64,000 bases of DNA, taken from NCBI RefSeq assembly GCF_013396335.1, contig NZ_JABWSY010000014.1, forward strand, positions 62,001 to 126,000. Direction: 5' to 3'. The position numbers and the translations under genes were made by a program. Below, piece after piece: positions 7,841-16,200 of this stretch (positions are counted from its first letter, which is position 1; the number at the start of each line of letters is the position of its first letter). Under the pieces are notes generated by a model. It ran no database searches and was not told the origin of the DNA. It saw only the letters and a program-made list of their open reading frames with translations. The stretch comes from Bacillus sp. EB106-08-02-XG196. GTDB taxonomy: Bacteria > Bacillota > Bacilli > Bacillales > Cytobacillaceae.

Positions 7841-8373
7841 CTGAAAAGTCTATCAACTTCGTTTCTTAATTCTGTCAATAAATCAAAGGTGGACTGCAGA
7901 GCCAAACTCTCCACCACATTGGTATAGTACCACTTTTGTTGTTCCTTCCCTGCATTAAACCTGCCCCAAACCTCTTCGCCAACTTGTTCATAATCCCTTA
8001 TGATGGACCGAATATTATGTAGCTTATCTGCACAAACCACTGCACGGATATCCTCTGAGGCTGTTTTTAAAAAATCAATCGTATGCTCTTTCCTTTCCTT
8101 CCATGACAATGATTTATCAGGTTCTGAACTGCCTTCCACTATCTTAGCAATATTTTCTCCAAATTCCTTTTTGATTTCTTCAAGTGTTATGGTTGTGTCC
8201 TCTACAGTATCATGTAAGATTCCAGCTGCAACGATTTCCTCATGATACCCGCACTTTAATAACAACATTCCAACCGCAACTGGGTGTGTAATGTAAGGAA
8301 TATCTGTATTTTTCCGATATTGTCCTTCATGACTTTTACTTGCAATCTGTAGTGCCTTCTCGACTATATCCAT
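7831..8373 (-). CDS. Stand-alone HD-domain hydrolase (RelA/SpoT-type)
   Basis: Single-domain HD phosphohydrolase of 180 residues related to the (p)ppGpp hydrolase half of RelA/SpoT. Seen: ITHPVAVGMLL, the catalytic HD in AAGILHDTVEDT (about residue 50-60) and DKLHNI near residue 110. No synthetase or TGS/ACT domain is present, so it resembles a small alarmone hydrolase or another nucleotide hydrolase. The start at 8373 follows AAGGAAGG with 6-bp spacing. Confidence 0.82.
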   Translation of the reverse strand: MDIVEKALQIASKSHEGQYRKNTDIPYITHPVAVGMLLLKCGYHEEIVAAGILHDTVEDTTITLEEIKKEFGENIAKIVEGSSEPDKSLSWKERKEHTIDFLKTASEDIRAVVCADKLHNIRSIIRDYEQVGEEVWGRFNAGKEQQKWYYTNVVESLALQSTFDLLTELRNEVDRLFRES

Positions 8374-8554
8374 CTTCGACCTTCCTTTCATCCATTCAAA
8401 CATTAATCTATTTTCACCTTATTTCAACATATTAAAACAAATCTCCTTCTTCATCTATCCGGTAAGTGATTTTTAAAAAAATATGTATTTTGTCCAATCA
8501 CATATTTTTGAACAAGCATATTTTATAGTACAAGCATGAAAGGGGGGATATGGA

Positions 8555-8740
8555 ATGTCTAATGAAAGAAGACGTCGTGATGATGATGATCGCGGAAAAG
8601 TAAGAAGAGTCTTTATTGATGCAGAAGAAGTTATTATCCGTGCTGATAGAGTAAGAGTTCTTGGCGATGAAGACAGAAGAGATGACGACAGAAGAGATGA
8701 CGACAGAAGATGTAAAAGAGACCGATTCTGGTGGGTTTAA
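8555..8740 (+). CDS. Small highly charged protein
   Basis: A 61-residue protein very rich in Arg and Asp, with the repeated block RRDDD in its C-terminal part, made by a short DNA repeat (AGAAGAGATGACGAC). AAAGGGGGG lies just upstream and a strong terminator follows, so it is a real single-gene unit. An overlapping minus-strand ORF is judged a shadow. Function unknown. Confidence 0.65.
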   Translation: MSNERRRRDDDDRGKVRRVFIDAEEVIIRADRVRVLGDEDRRDDDRRDDDRRCKRDRFWWV

Positions 8741-8772
8741 TTGATTCTTTAAAGGGATAATTACAATTCCCG

Positions 8773-8806
8773 CAGGCTGGTGAGACAAATCGATCTCACC
8801 AGCCTG
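8773..8806 (+). terminator. Strong intrinsic terminator
   Basis: Perfect 13-bp stem CAGGCTGGTGAGA/TCTCACCAGCCTG with an 8-base loop and T-run. Confidence 0.9.
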
Positions 8807-8879
8807 TTTTTATTTCACCGCTTTTCTTACTAATATGGTAAATTAATGAAATAGAATATACAGAATAGTAGGTGTGCTG

Positions 8880-9656
8880 ATGGTAGAAAAATTTCATGTT
8901 TATATGTCCTCATTCAATCAAGAAAGAATGATTCGAGTGTATCTGCCTTTGAGTTATCATGAATCAAACAAGCGTTACCCAGTCTTGTATATGCATGATG
9001 GGCAAAATGTTTTTGAAGATGAAGAAGCAATTAAAGGAGTATCATTAAGTTTAAAGGATTACTTAGATAAAAATAGAGTTGAACTAATCGTAGTAGCAAT
9101 CGATTTAAATCCTGAAGGAGAAGAACGCATTAACGAATACTGTCCATGGGTAAATGGAGCAATCGCTGAGAAAATAATTGGTCACCCCAGCTCTTCTGGT
9201 GGAAAAGGTGAACAATACTTGGACTTTATCGTAAATGAATTGAAACCATTAATAGACGATAAATACCGAACTCTTAAGGAACATACTTCGATGGCTGGAT
9301 TTTCATTAGGAGGTCTTATTTCAACATATGCAGCCTGCACTTATCCACATATTTTCAAGCGTATTGCTGCGATATCACCAGGATATTATCGCAACCAAGA
9401 GGAACTCGAGGTATTTGTTAGGAATTCCGACTTATCTGCAGTTGAGAGGTTTTATATGGATTTCGGTACTCACGAAGTCAGCGATGATAAAGAACTGAAT
9501 ATCCAGCTTACAGAAATGATTCAGTCCATCTATGAAATTTTGAACAGCAGAATTGAAGATACCCGCTACCAAACGATTAAAGATGGTGAGCACAATTATA
9601 CTTCGTTTAAAAAGAGATTCCCTGAAGTACTATCGTATCTATTTTCGGATAGATAA
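8880..9656 (+). CDS. Esterase family alpha/beta hydrolase
   Basis: Putative serine esterase of 258 residues in the esterase D/IroE-like family. The nucleophile elbow GFSLGG is near residue 140 and an upstream oxyanion region reads VLYMHDGQNVF near residue 35. The late His candidate is in DGEHNY. The ATG at 8880 is preferred to an in-frame GTG at 8874 because TAGGTG then has proper spacing. Cytoplasmic, no signal peptide; substrate unknown. Confidence 0.83.
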   Translation: MVEKFHVYMSSFNQERMIRVYLPLSYHESNKRYPVLYMHDGQNVFEDEEAIKGVSLSLKDYLDKNRVELIVVAIDLNPEGEERINEYCPWVNGAIAEKIIGHPSSSGGKGEQYLDFIVNELKPLIDDKYRTLKEHTSMAGFSLGGLISTYAACTYPHIFKRIAAISPGYYRNQEELEVFVRNSDLSAVERFYMDFGTHEVSDDKELNIQLTEMIQSIYEILNSRIEDTRYQTIKDGEHNYTSFKKRFPEVLSYLFSDR

Positions 9657-9663
9657 CGAATAA

Positions 9664-9694
9664 AAAGGTATGGCCCGAGATGTGCCATACCTTT
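9664..9694. terminator. Terminator between converging genes
   Basis: An 11-bp stem AAAGGTATGGC/GCCATACCTTT; the T-run lies on the minus-strand side, so it mainly ends the DUF2269 gene. Confidence 0.75.
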
Positions 9695-9702
9695 GCTCAT
9701 GA

Positions 9703-10158
9703 TTAAAATGGTTTTAAAATCATTAAAGCTATAATGATAGTAAAAATAACGTTTGCTAGGTGTTCATATCTGAATAGAATCCTTGATAAACGATAATATT
9801 CTTCAGGGATTTCCTCTCCCTGATGAGATGCTAATAAGGCCTTTACTGGCTTAGACCTCGGTGATAACAAAAGCGGTCCACTTGCTAGCGCTACTAAATA
9901 TAGTACGATACTTGTTACATACCAGCCCATCCGAAACAGGCTTGGATTCATGAAGCCCATTATTAATCCAGTGATGAGTAAAAGCGTACCACCTACCATC
10001 ACATAGATATGCAGTTTATTTCTAACGGCATAGGAATGCCTTAATTCTGTCATGGTCTTTCCCGACTTTACAACTGTCGTAAGGATAAAACCTGGCCCCA
10101 TTCCAATAATCGCCGAAAAAATATGTATAACTACGATAACTTTATAGAATGTAATCAT
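9703..10158 (-). CDS. DUF2269 family membrane protein
   Basis: Integral membrane protein of 151 residues with four predicted helices. The N-terminal VVIHIFSAIIGMGPGF and the overall length fit the DUF2269 family. Function unknown; its converging terminator is shared with the esterase gene. Confidence 0.75.
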   Translation of the reverse strand: MITFYKVIVVIHIFSAIIGMGPGFILTTVVKSGKTMTELRHSYAVRNKLHIYVMVGGTLLLITGLIMGFMNPSLFRMGWYVTSIVLYLVALASGPLLLSPRSKPVKALLASHQGEEIPEEYYRLSRILFRYEHLANVIFTIIIALMILKPF

Positions 10159-10303
10159 TTTATAGCAGCCCCCATTCTCTAGACCTCATTATTTTAACAT
10201 AATGGTGGTTAAAACAGTTTTAATGTACTTAATCTGTCAAAAAACTTTCTTTTTTAAAGTGGTATAATATAGATGTACTTTGATGAACAGGGGACAATGC
10301 GAT

Positions 10304-10693
10304 ATGAGTAAAATTGTAAAACTTCTATATATAATTATCGGTTTTATTTCCCTCGGCTTAGGGGTTTTGGGTCTTATTTTGCCAGTATTGCCGACAACTC
10401 CGTTATTACTACTAGCTTCCTACTGTTTTGTAAAAGGATCTGAACGCTTTGAGATCTGTTTCAAGGGTACCACTCTCTATAAACGCCACTTAGAGACTTT
10501 TGTAAAAGAGAGGTCGATGACGTTAAAACAAAAGCTCACAATTTTGTTATTCGCTGATGTGATGATTGCCATTCCTTTTTTCATCCTTGATAGCCTCATG
10601 GTCCGCGTCATGCTTGCAGCCGTTATTTTATATAAATATTATTATTTCATCTATAAAATAAAAACAGTACGTAAAGCAACTACAGAAATATAG
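10304..10693 (+). CDS. YbaN/DUF454 family inner membrane protein
   Basis: Protein of 129 residues with the DUF454 hallmarks: an N-terminal helix ending in GLILPVLPTTPLLLLASYCF, then a polar YKRHLETF region and two further helices. The ATG at 10304 has AGGGGAC 8 bp upstream; an in-frame TTG at 10280 is less likely. A TATAAT box lies at 10263-10268. Role unknown. Confidence 0.82.
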   Translation: MSKIVKLLYIIIGFISLGLGVLGLILPVLPTTPLLLLASYCFVKGSERFEICFKGTTLYKRHLETFVKERSMTLKQKLTILLFADVMIAIPFFILDSLMVRVMLAAVILYKYYYFIYKIKTVRKATTEI

Positions 10694-10737
10694 ACAAAAA
10701 CCTTGCCATTTTCAATGGTTAAACATCTGGTCTGATA

Positions 10738-10873
10738 AATAGACGGAGAAATTCCGCCTATTGACTCGAAAAACGTGAAAATGGAGGATTTTGCGTTGCA
10801 TAAGCGGAAAACTTCCGCTTATATACCCCGAAACTAGCTTCATTCTGCGACTAACCGGAAAATCTCCGCTTAT
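10738..10873. repeat. Three intergenic hairpin modules
   Basis: Three palindromic modules of about 23-25 bp sit at 10738, 10800 and 10850. Each has the core AAGCGGA/TTCCGCTT or a close variant. They match the modules inside the MITE-like elements at 23288-23563 and 60810-61089, but no terminal repeats were found here. They may be an older or solo form of that family. Confidence 0.6.
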
Positions 10874-10916
10874 TTTCCTTTCGGTGGTTACACAGTTAAG
10901 GACAGGATTTTTGGGA

Positions 10917-12236
10917 TTACGCTTTTTTTCTAAAAACCGAACACAGAATTAAGATAATAAGCACCCCTAAACAAACAAGCATGCTAGCTCGATTTTGTTC
11001 GCTGAATGCAAATGCCACACAGCTAACACTTAATGCTATGGCAGTAAATGAGGTAACATACGGAAATCCCCAAACTTTAAAACTTGGCAGGTTTGTATAG
11101 GTTTTTCGAAGCTTTACTTGTGCTAAACAGATGCTAATCCACACCACCGATACCGTAAAACCAGGTATGGCCATTAAATATCCAAAAACACGGTCAGGCG
11201 AAAAATACGCAACAAATGTACCTCCGATAAGGATAATAGCACTAAAGATAACGCTATATAAAGGAACACCGTTCTTAGAGACATATGAAAATAGTTTCGG
11301 TGCTTCCCCTTCTGCTGCTAGTGAATACATCATACGTGTACATCCATATATCCCAGAATTAGCTGCAGACAAAACAGCAGTAATAAGGACAAAGTTCATG
11401 ATATGAGCCGCTCCATCAAAACCGACTGCAGATAGCACTTGCACAAACGGGCTTGCTTGGCTGCCGATTTCATTCCATGGAATTAATCCGCAAATGATGA
11501 GAATCGGGAGTGTATAGAATATGACAATTCTCCCAATCACTCCTTTAATCACTTTAGGCAATACCTTGTCTGCATCCTTCGTTTCCGATAAAGTCAATCC
11601 AATAAGTTCAGTACCGCCGTATGAGAAAATGACGATTAATAAGGCAGAGAATACTCCAGACCAGCCATTCGGGAAGAAGCCATCGTGTTGTACATAATTT
11701 TGTAAATAGTCACTTTCATTGCTCGGGATGATTCCAAATAAAATACCGGATCCTAACACAACAAATAAGACAATCATGGTAATTTTTATTCCAGCAAACC
11801 AAAATTCAAACTCACCATAACGTTTCACATTCATAAAATTAATAGCCACAATGAAAACAGCACTTATGAAACTTAAAGACCACAAAGACATAGAAGGAAA
11901 CCAATATTGCAAAAAGCTTCCCGCAGCGATCACTTCTATCACACATACAACTAACCACATAAAACAGTAAAGCCATCCGATTACAAAGGACACATTTGTT
12001 CCAAATGCCTTATGTATAAACCCTTTCATATTTACTCCAGGAAAAGCGATAGCCATCTCAGCAATGGCACTCATCACAATAAGAAGTAATAAGCCTGCAA
12101 ACAAATAAGAAAAAATAACCGCAGGTCCCGCAATCGAAACTGTTTCAGAAGTCCCCTTAAATATACCAGTCCCTATTGCTCCTCCGAGGGCCATCATACG
12201 AATATGACGTGGCAATAAACTTTTTTGTAATTCCAT
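10917..12236 (-). CDS. Amino acid permease (APC superfamily)
   Basis: Twelve-helix transporter of 439 residues. The N-terminal MALGGAIGTGIFKGT and the AGPAVIFSY region identify the amino acid transporter family of the APC superfamily (AnsP/LysP/YbxG-like). AGGAAG precedes the ATG. Substrate cannot be assigned. A sigma-A promoter and a leader terminator lie upstream, so read-through control is likely. Confidence 0.86.
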   Translation of the reverse strand: MELQKSLLPRHIRMMALGGAIGTGIFKGTSETVSIAGPAVIFSYLFAGLLLLIVMSAIAEMAIAFPGVNMKGFIHKAFGTNVSFVIGWLYCFMWLVVCVIEVIAAGSFLQYWFPSMSLWSLSFISAVFIVAINFMNVKRYGEFEFWFAGIKITMIVLFVVLGSGILFGIIPSNESDYLQNYVQHDGFFPNGWSGVFSALLIVIFSYGGTELIGLTLSETKDADKVLPKVIKGVIGRIVIFYTLPILIICGLIPWNEIGSQASPFVQVLSAVGFDGAAHIMNFVLITAVLSAANSGIYGCTRMMYSLAAEGEAPKLFSYVSKNGVPLYSVIFSAIILIGGTFVAYFSPDRVFGYLMAIPGFTVSVVWISICLAQVKLRKTYTNLPSFKVWGFPYVTSFTAIALSVSCVAFAFSEQNRASMLVCLGVLIILILCSVFRKKA

Positions 12237-12272
12237 AAATGCACTTCCTATATTTTTTAAAATAATAAAAAA

Positions 12273-12305
12273 GCCCCTGCTGATTATTTAGCAGGGACAA
12301 ATAAT
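12273..12305 (-). terminator. Leader terminator with possible alternative stem
   Basis: On the minus strand GTCCCTGCT/AGCAGGGGC forms a terminator followed by CTTTTTTATT, about 10 nt after the predicted transcription start of the permease. An alternative stem ATTATTT/AAATAAT (12305-12299 with 12289-12283) would hold the left arm GTCCCTGCT in a loop and block the terminator. Confidence 0.55.
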
Positions 12306-12314
12306 ATAAGTTAT

Positions 12315-12344
12315 ATTATAGTAGTATAGTTAATATTCTGTCAA
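12315..12344 (-). promoter_or_regulatory. Sigma-A promoter of the amino acid permease
   Basis: Minus strand TTGACA (12344-12339), 18-bp spacer, TATAAT (12320-12315): both boxes are perfect. Confidence 0.75.
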
Positions 12345-12379
12345 TTAAATTCAGCAAAAGAACTCTTTTCCACTGTGTT

Positions 12380-12883
12380 TCATTCAAAAGTTAGTACATA
12401 GGCTTTTACAATGATACCGTCGTCTGCAGGTTGAAAGTCGTATTGTGGTAATCTTTTGAAACCAATTCGCTCATATAGTCTCATCGCATTTTCCATAAAT
12501 TCGCCGGTATGAAGCCCGACGGAATGGTGCCCTTTCTCTTTTGAAAGCCTTATACATTCAGAAAGCAGGGCTGTAGCTACTCCCTTCCCCCGCGCTTCTG
12601 GAGAAACCGCGAGCATACGTATTTCAGGATAATCCACAACTTCAACGTTGCCTTCATAGGCATCTGTCTCTGCCGGGAACAAGGCAACACTTCCTAGAAT
12701 TATATCATCGACTACCGCTACTAGCAGCTCAACTCCTGGTTGTGTATCACTCTCTGATGAAATTGCCTGTTTCAATGCCCGCCAATGACTCTCAGGGATT
12801 ATGGCAGCATGCTCTTCGTAAGAGAGTACTCTTTGTTCTCGTATAAATGGTAATTCACTTTCTAAAGCTTTCCGAATCATCAT
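12380..12883 (-). CDS. GNAT family N-acetyltransferase
   Basis: Acetyl-CoA dependent acetyltransferase of 167 residues. The acetyl-CoA binding motif A is seen as VSPEARGKGVATALLSECI, with a C-terminal AMRLYERIGFKRL. The start at 12883 has AAGGAGGGAGCAGGGGG upstream and avoids overlap with the preceding gene, 16 bp away. Probably one transcript with the glutathione transferase-like gene. Acceptor substrate unknown. Confidence 0.84.
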   Translation of the reverse strand: MMIRKALESELPFIREQRVLSYEEHAAIIPESHWRALKQAISSESDTQPGVELLVAVVDDIILGSVALFPAETDAYEGNVEVVDYPEIRMLAVSPEARGKGVATALLSECIRLSKEKGHHSVGLHTGEFMENAMRLYERIGFKRLPQYDFQPADDGIIVKAYVLTFE

Positions 12884-12899
12884 TCCCCCTGCTCCCTCC

Positions 12900-13901
12900 T
12901 TATCGAATGCAAAATTTTTCTTCATTGCCACTTAATTCTTGGCGGTTATGCTGAGATAGAAGCCCTGATAGGTCCGGTCCTTTTGGCAGAATACTATTAT
13001 GTCCCTTTTGATCATTGCTTGCTATATGATTCGATAGATGATAATGCCTTTTAATTGCATCGAAATCAGTGGTATCACCAAAACCAGGAGTTTGATATAA
13101 ATCTCGTAAATATCCCCATAGATGTGGAAAATCAACGATTCGATTTCGATTTGTCTTAAATGCGGAGTAATAAGCAGCATCGAACCGGACTAATGTAGCG
13201 TATAGCCGTACATCGGAATCGGTAATAAAGTCTCCGAATAAGAAACGTTGTATTGAAAGGCGCTTCTCTAATTCATCTATTCTAGCAAACAAAGTATCAT
13301 ATGCCTGCTCATAAGCTTCCTGAGTTTGAGCAAAACCGCATTTATACACTCCATTGTTCACTTCATGGAAGATGACATCGTTTAAGGCATCAATTTCTTC
13401 ACGTAACGATTCAGGATATAAATCTGGAGCATTTTCCTTGTGAAAAGGTGCCCAGGCTGTTTCCAGATAGTTTGTTAGTTTAAAATAATCATTGTTCACA
13501 ACTTTTTGTTCCTTCACATCCACGAAGACAGGAACAGTTGGTCTCCCCGAATAATCCGGAACTGTTTTCTTATAGATTTCACTCATATAGCGAATTCCTA
13601 AAACAGGGTCTACCCCGCATTCATCCAAGGAAAATTCCCAGTCTACATGTGGAAGTTTGGGGCGCATCGGACTAGCCGTACCTAAACTGATAACCTCTTC
13701 TAATCCAAGTATTCTTCTGACAATCACCGAACGATGTGCCCAGGGGCAGACGGCTGACCATAGTAGTCGATATCTCCCTGCTTCAATAGGCAGTTCACCT
13801 TCACCTAATCCAAACGGTGTACTAAATCTATTTTTCTGCCGGTTAAACGAACCATCCGCCTTGATTTCAGCTGCAATACTTCCCTGCTTATTTGCTGTCA
13901 T
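12900..13901 (-). CDS. Glutathionyl-hydroquinone reductase-like GST
   Basis: Protein of 333 residues in the YqjG/ECM4 (xi-class) glutathione transferase family. The catalytic CPWAH motif is visible (SAVCPWAHRS, about residue 52), followed by a thioredoxin-like domain and the all-helical GST C domain (SDVRLYATLVRFD). Xi-class enzymes reduce glutathionyl-hydroquinones; Bacillaceae usually make bacillithiol instead, so the in vivo thiol is uncertain. Start at 13901 follows GAGGTG. Confidence 0.87.
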   Translation of the reverse strand: MTANKQGSIAAEIKADGSFNRQKNRFSTPFGLGEGELPIEAGRYRLLWSAVCPWAHRSVIVRRILGLEEVISLGTASPMRPKLPHVDWEFSLDECGVDPVLGIRYMSEIYKKTVPDYSGRPTVPVFVDVKEQKVVNNDYFKLTNYLETAWAPFHKENAPDLYPESLREEIDALNDVIFHEVNNGVYKCGFAQTQEAYEQAYDTLFARIDELEKRLSIQRFLFGDFITDSDVRLYATLVRFDAAYYSAFKTNRNRIVDFPHLWGYLRDLYQTPGFGDTTDFDAIKRHYHLSNHIASNDQKGHNSILPKGPDLSGLLSQHNRQELSGNEEKFCIR

Positions 13902-13962
13902 TTTATACACCTCATTATTCTTTGTTCATCTTGAACGGTTTCTCGTCTAATGGTAAGTTTGT

Positions 13963-14469
13963 TCATTTTAAATGCAGCACTCTATGTTCATCATCCAAAT
14001 AAACGCCATTCAGTTTCATTGCTTTTTCTTCAAGTCCAAATACTTTAAATCCAAGCTTCGTATATAGCTTCTTAGCTGGTTCATTACTCGCAACGACAGA
14101 TAAATTAATTTTTTCAATAGCTTCAATTGATTTTGCTATAGTAATCGCTTCTGTTAGTAATGCTTTCCCCACACCTGCGCCTTGTTTCTTTGGAGTAACA
14201 TACATCGCATAAATGTTTGCCCGGTGTTGTATTTTCTCTGCCTTTTCTTGAAGGAGTGTAACAACTCCAATTAGCTCATTACCTTCAAACGCCCCAAAAG
14301 TATAATTACCTTCTGTTTTAAAATTACTCTCAACCTGAGCAATCGGATTTTCCCTTTTCATCGCGTCTTCATAACTCGTTAAAAATGCTTCTGGAGCCTG
14401 CTGTAATGCTTCTAACCTTAGGTCCCAATATTTTTCTGCATCCGAAGAAGTTAGTTGTCTAATTTCCAT
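13963..14469 (-). CDS. GNAT family N-acetyltransferase
   Basis: Acetyltransferase of 168 residues with motif A VTPKKQGAGVGKALLTEAI and the C-terminal ASNEPAKKLYTKLGFK. AAAAGGAG lies 7 bp before the ATG at 14469. Substrate unknown; the N-terminal IRQLTSSDAEKYWDLRLEAL resembles general stress or antibiotic-type GNATs of Bacillus. Confidence 0.84.
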   Translation of the reverse strand: MEIRQLTSSDAEKYWDLRLEALQQAPEAFLTSYEDAMKRENPIAQVESNFKTEGNYTFGAFEGNELIGVVTLLQEKAEKIQHRANIYAMYVTPKKQGAGVGKALLTEAITIAKSIEAIEKINLSVVASNEPAKKLYTKLGFKVFGLEEKAMKLNGVYLDDEHRVLHLK

Positions 14470-14649
14470 GAACATTCTCCTTTTCTTTTAGGGTTATATC
14501 AAATATTTTACTAAAATTCAAAAAAGATAGATAACAATACGAGCTAAATCTTTTTTATAGATTATTTATTCCACAGTTTTTGAATAGCTTAACATGTTTA
14601 TGGGAATTTTAGATAAGTAATAATTTTCTTTAAAGGAGCAGATTTTAGT

Positions 14650-14775
14650 TTGAAAATCTTACTATTAATTTCTATCCTCTTTTCAATCGGCTCCATAGGT
14701 TTCTTCGTCAACACCTTAAACACCTATCTTGGATATATCGAGGTCATATTTTCGTTATTTATTACTGGATTGTAA
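14650..14775 (+). CDS. Possible 41-residue membrane peptide
   Basis: A short TTG-initiated frame of 41 codons encodes an almost wholly hydrophobic peptide (KILLLISILFSIGSIGFF at the start). AAAGGAG lies 12 bp upstream, somewhat far. It sits 27 bp before the methyltransferase gene in the same direction and might be translated with it. No family recognised. Confidence 0.35.
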   Translation: MKILLLISILFSIGSIGFFVNTLNTYLGYIEVIFSLFITGL

Positions 14776-14802
14776 GTAAATTTAAGGCAGGAGAGAATTT
14801 CA

Positions 14803-15489
14803 ATGAAGAATCATTTGAAAGATATTATTGAATGGGACATCCGAAATTGGAGTATATCCCTAAACTATTGGCTAAAAGAAAGCACATTAGATTTAGTAAA
14901 TAGTACTGCATTAGAAATTGGGAGCCGAAACGGCGGTCTGTCCCTTTGGTTAGCTAATCAAGGATGCAAGGTAACATGCAGTGACGTAACAGGTCCTTCA
15001 GATAAAGCTAGACATCTTCATCAAAAACACGGAATTCATCATCTAGTTGAATATAAAGATATTGATGCAACCAATATTCCTTATGAGAATGAAGCGTTTG
15101 ATATTGTTGTGTTTAAATCAGTATTAGGCGGGATTGGCTACAATAATAATAAGGAGGCACAATGTAAAGCAATCAATGAAATATATCGTGTGCTGAAACC
15201 TGGCGGTGAGCTTTTTTTTGCTGAGAATCTAGTTGCCTCCCCTCTGCATGTTATGTTAAGGAAATACTTCACTAACTGGGGAAGTACTTGGAGATATCCC
15301 ACTATTAATGAAATAGAAGAATTCTTAAATCCGTTTAGTTACCGTAATTACTTCTCAACTGGATTTCTAGCAGCATTAGGTCGAAACGAAAGACAACGAA
15401 ACATCTTAGGATTAATAGACAATCTATGTGTAAATAAAATAGCTCCGGAAAGATGGAAATACATAGCTGTAGGACTTGCAAAAAAGTAA
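14803..15489 (+). CDS. Class I SAM-dependent methyltransferase
   Basis: Methyltransferase of 228 residues. The SAM-binding motif I reads ALEIGSRNGGLSLWLA (residues about 36-51), followed by an acidic motif VTCSDVTGPS and motif IV AFDIVVFKSVLGGIG. AGGCAGGAG precedes the ATG. The target may be a small metabolite or lipid; no specificity domain recognised. Confidence 0.85.
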   Translation: MKNHLKDIIEWDIRNWSISLNYWLKESTLDLVNSTALEIGSRNGGLSLWLANQGCKVTCSDVTGPSDKARHLHQKHGIHHLVEYKDIDATNIPYENEAFDIVVFKSVLGGIGYNNNKEAQCKAINEIYRVLKPGGELFFAENLVASPLHVMLRKYFTNWGSTWRYPTINEIEEFLNPFSYRNYFSTGFLAALGRNERQRNILGLIDNLCVNKIAPERWKYIAVGLAKK

Positions 15490-15520
15490 TTGAAACAACC
15501 TAAGACAATATCAAAAATAA

Positions 15521-15543
15521 AAAGAGGCTGTTTCAGCCTCTTT
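15521..15543. terminator. Bidirectional terminator
   Basis: Stem AAAGAGGCTG/CAGCCTCTTT with a 3-base loop between converging genes; T-rich on the minus-strand exit. Confidence 0.8.
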
Positions 15544-15554
15544 ACACACGCAGA

Positions 15555-15686
15555 TTATTTTTCCTTTTTATTATGAGCAGAGCTATTTGTGTTCCCTTCT
15601 GTAATAACCCGGTCTATATCAAGATACGGTTTACCACGCAATGCTTCATTTGAAATAATCGTATCATTTTGATTTTCATTATTCAT
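15555..15686 (-). CDS. Small hydrophilic protein (43 aa)
   Basis: Short polar protein, Asn-rich, with a GGGGGGAG ribosome site 5 bp before the ATG. It follows a GNAT gene by about 55 bp in the same direction and ends at a terminator. It resembles other tiny Bacillaceae proteins of unknown function that are often sporulation associated, but nothing in the sequence proves this. Confidence 0.5.
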   Translation of the reverse strand: MNNENQNDTIISNEALRGKPYLDIDRVITEGNTNSSAHNKKEK

Positions 15687-15740
15687 TAAAACTCCCCCCC
15701 AATATTTTTCAATAAAGGTAGTTTGTGCAATCTTATCCAT

Positions 15741-16178
15741 TTATATAGAAAAATAGTAAAAGTAATTGGACTCTTTTTTAAATCCTATTTTTTCATACAG
15801 TCTCTGTGCGGCTATATTATCTTGACCAGTTTCTAAAGCTAAACCTTTGGCACCTGTCTCTTCTGCAAATTCAATGGCTTTTTGAATTAATTTCTCGCCA
15901 AAACCCTTCTTGCGAGCAGATGCATTTACATATAAATCATTCAGGACCCATGATCGTTTCATACTGACTGAGGAAAAGGTCGGATATAGCTGAACAAATC
16001 CAATCGGATTACTCTCATCATAGGCAATAAAAACGACTGAATCCTCGTTTAGTAATCTTTCTTTTAAAAAGGATTTTGCAGCTTCAATATCAGAATCTTG
16101 TTTATAAAACACCCGATAGGAATCGAATAGCTCTGTTAAAGAATCTAGCTCATTTATTGTTGCCTTCCGAATACTCAT
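15741..16178 (-). CDS. GNAT family N-acetyltransferase
   Basis: Acetyltransferase of 145 residues: motif A VNASARKKGFGEKLIQKAI and the C-terminal AQRLYEKIGFKKE are clear. GGGGGAAATATC precedes the ATG. It lies 22 bp after the epimerase-like gene and may be cotranscribed. Substrate unknown. Confidence 0.84.
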   Translation of the reverse strand: MSIRKATINELDSLTELFDSYRVFYKQDSDIEAAKSFLKERLLNEDSVVFIAYDESNPIGFVQLYPTFSSVSMKRSWVLNDLYVNASARKKGFGEKLIQKAIEFAEETGAKGLALETGQDNIAAQRLYEKIGFKKESNYFYYFSI

Positions 16179-16200
16179 GATATTTCCCCCTTTATTTAAA

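Noticed and set aside
8498..8788. 96-codon minus-strand ORF
   Set aside because: Overlaps the small charged-protein gene, which has a better ribosome site and terminator.
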